Shown: positions 5,001 to 8,594 of the stretch, piece by piece
How the letters are laid out: every line of letters starts with the position of its first letter
Position numbering within the stretch: position 1 is the stretch's first letter
Assembly: GCA_964430335.1 (NCBI GenBank)
Contig: CAYSEN010000022.1
Location: 1 to 8,594 of the forward strand
DNA: 8,594 nucleotides
Origin: SIBU01 sp964430335
GTDB lineage: Bacteria > Patescibacteriota > Minisyncoccia > Phycocordibacterales > SIBU01
Reading direction: 5' to 3'
Notes under the pieces: generated by a model
Databases searched by the model: none
The model's input: only the letters and a program-made list of their open reading frames with translations
What the model was told of the DNA's origin: nothing
Position numbers and translations under genes: made by a program

Positions 5001-7217
5001 ATGAAGGATGATTACGATCATAAGGAGGTAGAACAAAGAATAAGTAAAATGTGGGAGGCTGGAAATTATTTCAGTCCTAAAATCGTACCTTCCAAAAAAA
5101 CATTTTCCATGTTTTTGGTTCCACCAAATGCAAGTGGTGGAATGCATGTTGGAAATGTCTTAATGATCGCCATACAAGATATCTTGGCGCGTTATCGTCG
5201 AGCAAAGGGAGACTCAACCCTCTGGATTCCTGGTACAGATCATGGTGGTTACGAAACTCAAGTGACTTTTGAAAGGGAATTGGAAAAAGCGGGAATTGAT
5301 AAATCTCAATACGGCAATGAGGAGCTGTTTTCCAATATTAAAAAATTTGTTGAAAGTAATAATGATTTGATCAAAAATCAAATTAAATCAACCGGAGCCA
5401 GTGTTGATTGGTCACGTTTTCGTTTTACTATGGACGAAGGTGCTCTTGGCTCAGTAAATAAGACATTCAGCAAGATGGTAGAAGATGGGCTTATTTATCG
5501 CGGGGATTACATGGTCAATTACTGTTCTCACTGCGGTACCGTTTTAGCGGATATAGAATTGAAAGAGGAAAAGGAAAATCGACCTATCTACTTTGTTAAG
5601 TTTTTTTTCGATAATAGCGATGAGTTTATTTCTTTGGCTACGTTTCGTCCAGAATTTATTTTTTCTATCAACAACGTAATCATAAACAAAGAAGATTCTA
5701 GATTTGCTGGATATATTGGTCGCATACTTAAAAATCCCATTACAGGAGAGCCTGTGTTTATAATAGAAAGTAAAAGAAAATTTGATCCAGAGCAGATTGA
5801 ACCATTTTTGTCGCCGTTTTGTCCGTCATTTAAAAAATACGATTACGAATACGCGCTTAGAAACAACCTCCCATCAAAAAATTTACTTGATTGGGATGGA
5901 AATATGCTTGAAAGGTACCCCGGAATGAAACCGGATGAGGCCAGAGTTCTTGAGGTTAAATTACTCAGCGATAAAGGTTTGATCGAAAAAGTTGAGGAGG
6001 CAAAAGAGGATGTTACCTATTACTGTAAAAAAGGACATCTTACTGAAACTAAAATAATGCTTACTTGGTTTTTAAAACTCGATGATGAAAAAAGACCTCT
6101 GAGGTCACCAGCAATAAAAGCGATTTCTGAGGAGCGGTTAGAAATTTTCCCAAGATGGAGAGAAAAAGGTTTGGTAGGGTGGATGGAAAAAATGCATGAT
6201 TGGCCAATCGCTAGGCAAAATGTTTGGGGAATTAAAATACCCGTTTGGTATGAAATAAAAGATAGTTCCAAATTCACGGTCTGGTTTGTGGATCATAATC
6301 GGGAAAGACATTTTGGAAATCTCAAGACTTTTATAGATAACGGTGTACCGCTTGCTGAGGTATTAGCGGGTCTTGAGCGGGTTTACGCAGAGGAAGATGT
6401 TAGTTGGACAATGAATAAAAAGGAAGGACCGTTGTATTTGCCTGAAACTGATACTTTCGACACTTGGTTTTCCTCAGGTCAGTGGGGAACAATTGTTTTT
6501 GAAGACAGTGAGCAAAATAATTTGAAAAATTTTTATCCCAGCCAGATTATGGTTATCGGTCATGATCTTCTTCGACTTTCTATATCAAGAAAAATACTAC
6601 TGAGCAAATATTTGTCCGGAAAGTTACCTTTCCGAAAAGTTTATCTCCATAGACTTATAAAAGGTGCTGACGGGCAAAAAATGAGTAAGAGTCTAGGTAA
6701 CTCTGTCTCAATCGAGGAATACTTAAGTAGGTACGGTGCAGACGTGACGAGAATGGCGCTAATTTCCTATACAACTCTACCTGATGATTTCATACTTTCA
6801 GACGAACAATTAGGTTTGTTTAAAAACTTTTCTGCAAATTTATGGGGAATAGGGCAAAGGATTATGAACCTAGAGTCAGACCAAAAAGAATTTGCTAATT
6901 TGAATCTCAGTAGCAACGACAAAAAAATTATTACTGAATTTAATCAACTGATTTCTAATGTCAGTAATTTGTTAGACAGGTTGTCTTTCGCGTTTGCGCA
7001 GGAGAAGGTTTGCCAGTTTCTTTCAGATATCGAAGTGTTTCTGGAAAATGATGCGGTATCAAATAAAAATTCGGCGACAGTCATTAAGCAAATTTTTATG
7101 AAGTACCTAGTCGTTTTACATCCTTTTGCGCCGTTTATGACTGAGGAGATGTTTCAGCTTTTTGAAAAAGGAAAAATTCTAGCAGTCGAGTCTTGGCCTA
7201 ATAACATAAAAATTTAA
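5001..7217 (+). CDS. valS: Valyl-tRNA synthetase (valine--tRNA ligase), short form
   Basis: This class I synthetase charges tRNA-Val. The Rossmann-fold HIGH motif is HVGN (49-52) within PPNASGGMHVGN, followed by GTDHGGYETQ (78-87), GASVDWSRFRFTMDEG, which is diagnostic of ValRS, WPIARQNVWG (401-410), and KMSKS (560-564). A zinc-like site may use Cys175 and Cys178 with Cys342 and His346. The anticodon-binding domain covers about 590-738 and contains HPFAPFMTEEMFQLF. At 738 residues it is shorter than the usual about 880-950 because the C-terminal coiled-coil arm is missing. The CP1 editing domain (about 190-340) is present but its pocket motifs are altered (see findings). The start is the only ATG that keeps the ValRS N-terminus (DYDHKEVEQRISKMWEAGNYF); no clear promoter or Shine-Dalgarno is seen in the 44-base gap, although TTGCCA (4972) and TATAAA (4996) lie 18 bp apart. 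Confidence 0.95.
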   Translation: MKDDYDHKEVEQRISKMWEAGNYFSPKIVPSKKTFSMFLVPPNASGGMHVGNVLMIAIQDILARYRRAKGDSTLWIPGTDHGGYETQVTFERELEKAGIDKSQYGNEELFSNIKKFVESNNDLIKNQIKSTGASVDWSRFRFTMDEGALGSVNKTFSKMVEDGLIYRGDYMVNYCSHCGTVLADIELKEEKENRPIYFVKFFFDNSDEFISLATFRPEFIFSINNVIINKEDSRFAGYIGRILKNPITGEPVFIIESKRKFDPEQIEPFLSPFCPSFKKYDYEYALRNNLPSKNLLDWDGNMLERYPGMKPDEARVLEVKLLSDKGLIEKVEEAKEDVTYYCKKGHLTETKIMLTWFLKLDDEKRPLRSPAIKAISEERLEIFPRWREKGLVGWMEKMHDWPIARQNVWGIKIPVWYEIKDSSKFTVWFVDHNRERHFGNLKTFIDNGVPLAEVLAGLERVYAEEDVSWTMNKKEGPLYLPETDTFDTWFSSGQWGTIVFEDSEQNNLKNFYPSQIMVIGHDLLRLSISRKILLSKYLSGKLPFRKVYLHRLIKGADGQKMSKSLGNSVSIEEYLSRYGADVTRMALISYTTLPDDFILSDEQLGLFKNFSANLWGIGQRIMNLESDQKEFANLNLSSNDKKIITEFNQLISNVSNLLDRLSFAFAQEKVCQFLSDIEVFLENDAVSNKNSATVIKQIFMKYLVVLHPFAPFMTEEMFQLFEKGKILAVESWPNNIKI

Positions 7218-7221
7218 GCAG

Positions 7222-7264
7222 AAAAAAAGGTGTGTACCGGAGCACACACCTTTGCGTTTTTTTT
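7222..7264. terminator. Bidirectional intrinsic terminator between valS and the convergent GC-rich gene
   Basis: AAAGGTGTGT (7226-7235) pairs perfectly with ACACACCTTT (7244-7253) around an 8-base loop. On the plus strand a run of eight T (7257-7264) follows after GCG; on the minus strand seven T (7228-7222) follow directly. It therefore serves both convergent genes and is the strongest terminator in the window. Confidence 0.9.
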
Positions 7265-7300
7265 CGACTAGCTTTACTAGTCGTCTGAGCTTAGCTCAGA
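7265..7300. repeat. Two back-to-back perfect hairpins at the 3' end of the GC-rich gene
   Basis: CGACTAG (7265-7271) pairs with CTAGTCG (7277-7283) around CTTTA, and immediately next TCTGAGC (7284-7290) pairs with GCTCAGA (7294-7300) around TTA. The TTA is the reverse complement of the TAA stop codon of the minus-strand gene, so that gene's stop is the hairpin loop. Neither stem has a T tract of its own; they could protect the mRNA 3' end or mark a cassette boundary. Confidence 0.7.
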
Positions 7301-8349
7301 GGTAGGACGCGGATGGCCGTAGCCTTCCGCTTCCCGTCGGGGGAATCCTGCCACTTGATGGCGACCTCGCGCATCGGCGGGAGCGAGGGGAACTTGCCCG
7401 CACTCGCCACCGGCCTTCCGGACTCTTCAAGGATCTGCTTGAAGTGGCAGAAGCAGGACATACCATCTTGGCATCGGACGAAACCGTAACCGCACGGGAC
7501 ATTGAACCACTGGACCGTGGCGACCTTCCAGCCGTTGGCCTTCATGGACTCGGGCAGGCTGATCTTGATTGCTGTCCACTCGGCCACATGGCACTTGCTC
7601 AGTGGCACCGAGGCTCCGCGCCCAATGGCATGAGCCACAACCTTCTGGCCCATGACCCCGCTGGTCTTGAGCCAGTCGGCGCCGGGGTAGGCATTCTCGG
7701 GGTACAGCGGGGCGACGAAGCAGATGTTGTCACTGACCGTCGTGGTGGTGACACCAAGCTTGGTAGCCTTGGCCTCGGTGGTTCGAACGACCTGACCGGC
7801 GGTCAACTCCTGGATCGCGAGCCAGAACTTTCCGACCCGGGTCGTGATCGAGATTTCGAGTTGCCTGAAGCAACCCTCGTGATCGATGAAGATCAGGTCG
7901 AAGTTGTCTTCGTGAGGCTGGCGGGTCTGAGGCAGGTTGTGCCCTTGACCCTCGATCCAGGTGACGGGAACGGTCCAGACGGGGAGGCGGTGATCGTCAA
8001 CGTTGGTGACGTCCTCAACGATTTCCTTCTGGGTCCGAAGGAGGCTCACGCCGGCATTCGCCTTGGCGGTGATGTGTAGGGTGACCCGTTTGGTTTCCCG
8101 TCCACCAAGCAGGATCTCGCTCGCAAGGAGCAGACGTCCGTGCTGCTCGGACTTTCCGAACCGCAGGCCGCCGACAAGTGCGATGTTGATCTCACCCCAC
8201 GAGGGCGAAGACCATGTCATAGTCACCGACCCAGACTCCCACCGTTCCTGCTCCACACGGAGCTTCTCGGTGGTGCCGAGGGGGTTTCCATCCAGGGCGT
8301 CAATGAGGGCATCTTTCCAGTTGCTGCCGATGCTTTTTGTCGCGTTCAT
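7291..8349 (-). CDS. GC-rich gene: unrecognised N-terminal region fused to a C-terminal cold-shock domain
   Basis: The product has 352 residues. I do not recognise residues 1-270. They contain a Walker A-like GGLRFGKS (60-67) after a hydrophobic strand and DLIFIDHEG (151-159), but no further GTPase motif, so this is only a hint. The C-terminus (about 275-349) reads as a cold-shock domain: VATVQWFN (276-283) for the family's 'GtVKWFN', CGYGFV (286-291) for RNP1, SCFCHF (298-303) for RNP2, and DGKRKATAIRVL for the 'G.qA.nV' strand. Nucleic-acid binding is therefore likely. No signal peptide or membrane helix is seen. The frame extends upstream to a TTG at 8451, but ATG 8349 is preferred because GC-rich coding composition begins there and the upstream part forms the leader hairpins. 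GC is 58% and 68% in two 60-base blocks counted, against about 28% in one block of valS. This suggests foreign origin or special codon selection. Long frames on the opposite strand are shadows. Confidence 0.8.
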   Translation of the reverse strand: MNATKSIGSNWKDALIDALDGNPLGTTEKLRVEQERWESGSVTMTWSSPSWGEINIALVGGLRFGKSEQHGRLLLASEILLGGRETKRVTLHITAKANAGVSLLRTQKEIVEDVTNVDDHRLPVWTVPVTWIEGQGHNLPQTRQPHEDNFDLIFIDHEGCFRQLEISITTRVGKFWLAIQELTAGQVVRTTEAKATKLGVTTTTVSDNICFVAPLYPENAYPGADWLKTSGVMGQKVVAHAIGRGASVPLSKCHVAEWTAIKISLPESMKANGWKVATVQWFNVPCGYGFVRCQDGMSCFCHFKQILEESGRPVASAGKFPSLPPMREVAIKWQDSPDGKRKATAIRVLPLS

Positions 8350-8498
8350 TTTCGTATCTTTTCTTTCCGAATTTTTTTGTTGAATCAAACGAATTTGATT
8401 GCGACTAGTCTGATTAACTAGCGCTTTTTGGTAAGAAGTATTTCCAACCAAAAGGCGCTAGTTCAATCAAACCACCGTTTTTAAGGAGCTTAATTACT
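8350..8498 (-). promoter_or_regulatory. Long structured 5' leader with mutually exclusive helices
   Basis: About 149 nt separate the predicted transcription start from the ATG. A strong hairpin pairs 8416-8424 with 8455-8463 (9 bp) and 8426-8432 with 8447-8453 (7 bp), with one mismatch and a 14-base loop. Segment B (8391-8402) can pair either with segment A (8464-8471, 8 bp, enclosing the big hairpin) or with segment C (8383-8389, 7 bp, TTCG loop on the minus strand). A and C are near-identical on the minus strand (GTTTGATTGAAC, GTTTGATTCAAC). This switch-like layout suggests cis regulation. Long structured leaders are known for cspA-type cold-shock genes, but no shared sequence is claimed. 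Confidence 0.55.
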
Positions 8499-8504
8499 AC
8501 ACAA

Positions 8505-8533
8505 ATAATATCAGAGAAAATGAGTCATGTCAA
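8505..8533 (-). promoter_or_regulatory. Near-consensus promoter for the GC-rich gene
   Basis: On the minus strand there is a perfect -35 TTGACA (8528-8533), a 17-bp spacer and a -10 TATTAT (8505-8510, 5 of 6). Initiation is expected near 8498. It is the best -35/-10 pair in the window. Confidence 0.75.
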
Positions 8534-8541
8534 ATATAATA

Positions 8542-8569
8542 TTGACTAATGGGATAAAGATATTATAAT
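8542..8569 (+). promoter_or_regulatory. Divergent promoter reading out of the right end
   Basis: TTGACT (8542-8547), a 16-bp spacer and a perfect TATAAT (8564-8569) face right, with the -35 boxes of this and the leftward promoter only 8 bases apart. No start codon appears before 8594, so the gene it drives lies outside the window. Confidence 0.6.
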
Positions 8570-8594
8570 TCGAAAGAAGCCTATATTTTGAGCC

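Noticed and set aside
7444..8383. Long plus-strand frames of 211, 126 and 93 codons opposite the GC-rich gene
   Set aside because: They arise because GC-rich DNA has few stops on either strand. They show no domain, overlap one another in different frames, and the minus strand has the cold-shock domain, promoter and terminator.
8350..8451. Upstream extension of the GC-rich gene by 34 codons to a TTG start
   Set aside because: The extension is AT-rich, runs through the strong leader hairpin, and has a rare start codon; the composition shift and ATG at 8349 fit better.

Overview
The window looks like a stretch of a Candidate Phyla Radiation (Patescibacteria, Parcubacteria-like) genome. The reasons are low GC over most of it, tightly packed housekeeping genes, a 513-residue IF-2 that starts almost directly at its G domain, a 738-residue valyl-tRNA synthetase without the usual C-terminal coiled coil, a DUF4446 protein, and several genes whose start codons lie at or just after a predicted transcription start with no Shine-Dalgarno sequence. 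All long reading frames work with the standard bacterial code. The lineage is inferred from gene style, not from a marker search.

Layout. Positions 1-308 hold no protein gene. They carry a run of nested perfect inverted repeats (33-251, with a weak hairpin at 257-269) and a 23-base copy of the 3' end of the neighbouring tRNA gene. From 309 to 2774, on the minus strand, a translation block reads DUF4446 membrane protein, infB, rbfA, tRNA-Cys, with gaps of about 40, 1 and 6 bases. A divergent promoter region (2781-2859) separates it from a plus-strand block: a NifS/IscS-type cysteine desulfurase with its own terminator, then a membrane-anchored trypsin-like protein that seems to have lost its catalytic triad, then valS. 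valS ends at a strong terminator that works in both directions.

Convergent to valS lies the odd part of the window, 7291-8349 on the minus strand. This is a 352-codon gene of about 60% GC in a background near 35%, encoding an unrecognised N-terminal region fused to a C-terminal cold-shock domain. The composition changes almost exactly at the start and stop codons. Upstream are an AT-rich leader of about 150 nt with strong and mutually exclusive helices and a near-consensus promoter. Downstream are back-to-back hairpins, one of which has the stop codon as its loop. A second promoter at 8542-8569 fires to the right out of the window.

Functionally most genes serve translation: initiation (IF-2), 30S maturation (RbfA), tRNA charging (ValRS), tRNA-Cys, and a cysteine desulfurase that could supply sulfur for tRNA thiolation. 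The best candidates for something undescribed are the GC-rich cold-shock-domain cassette with its structured leader, and the palindrome array attached to tRNA-Cys.
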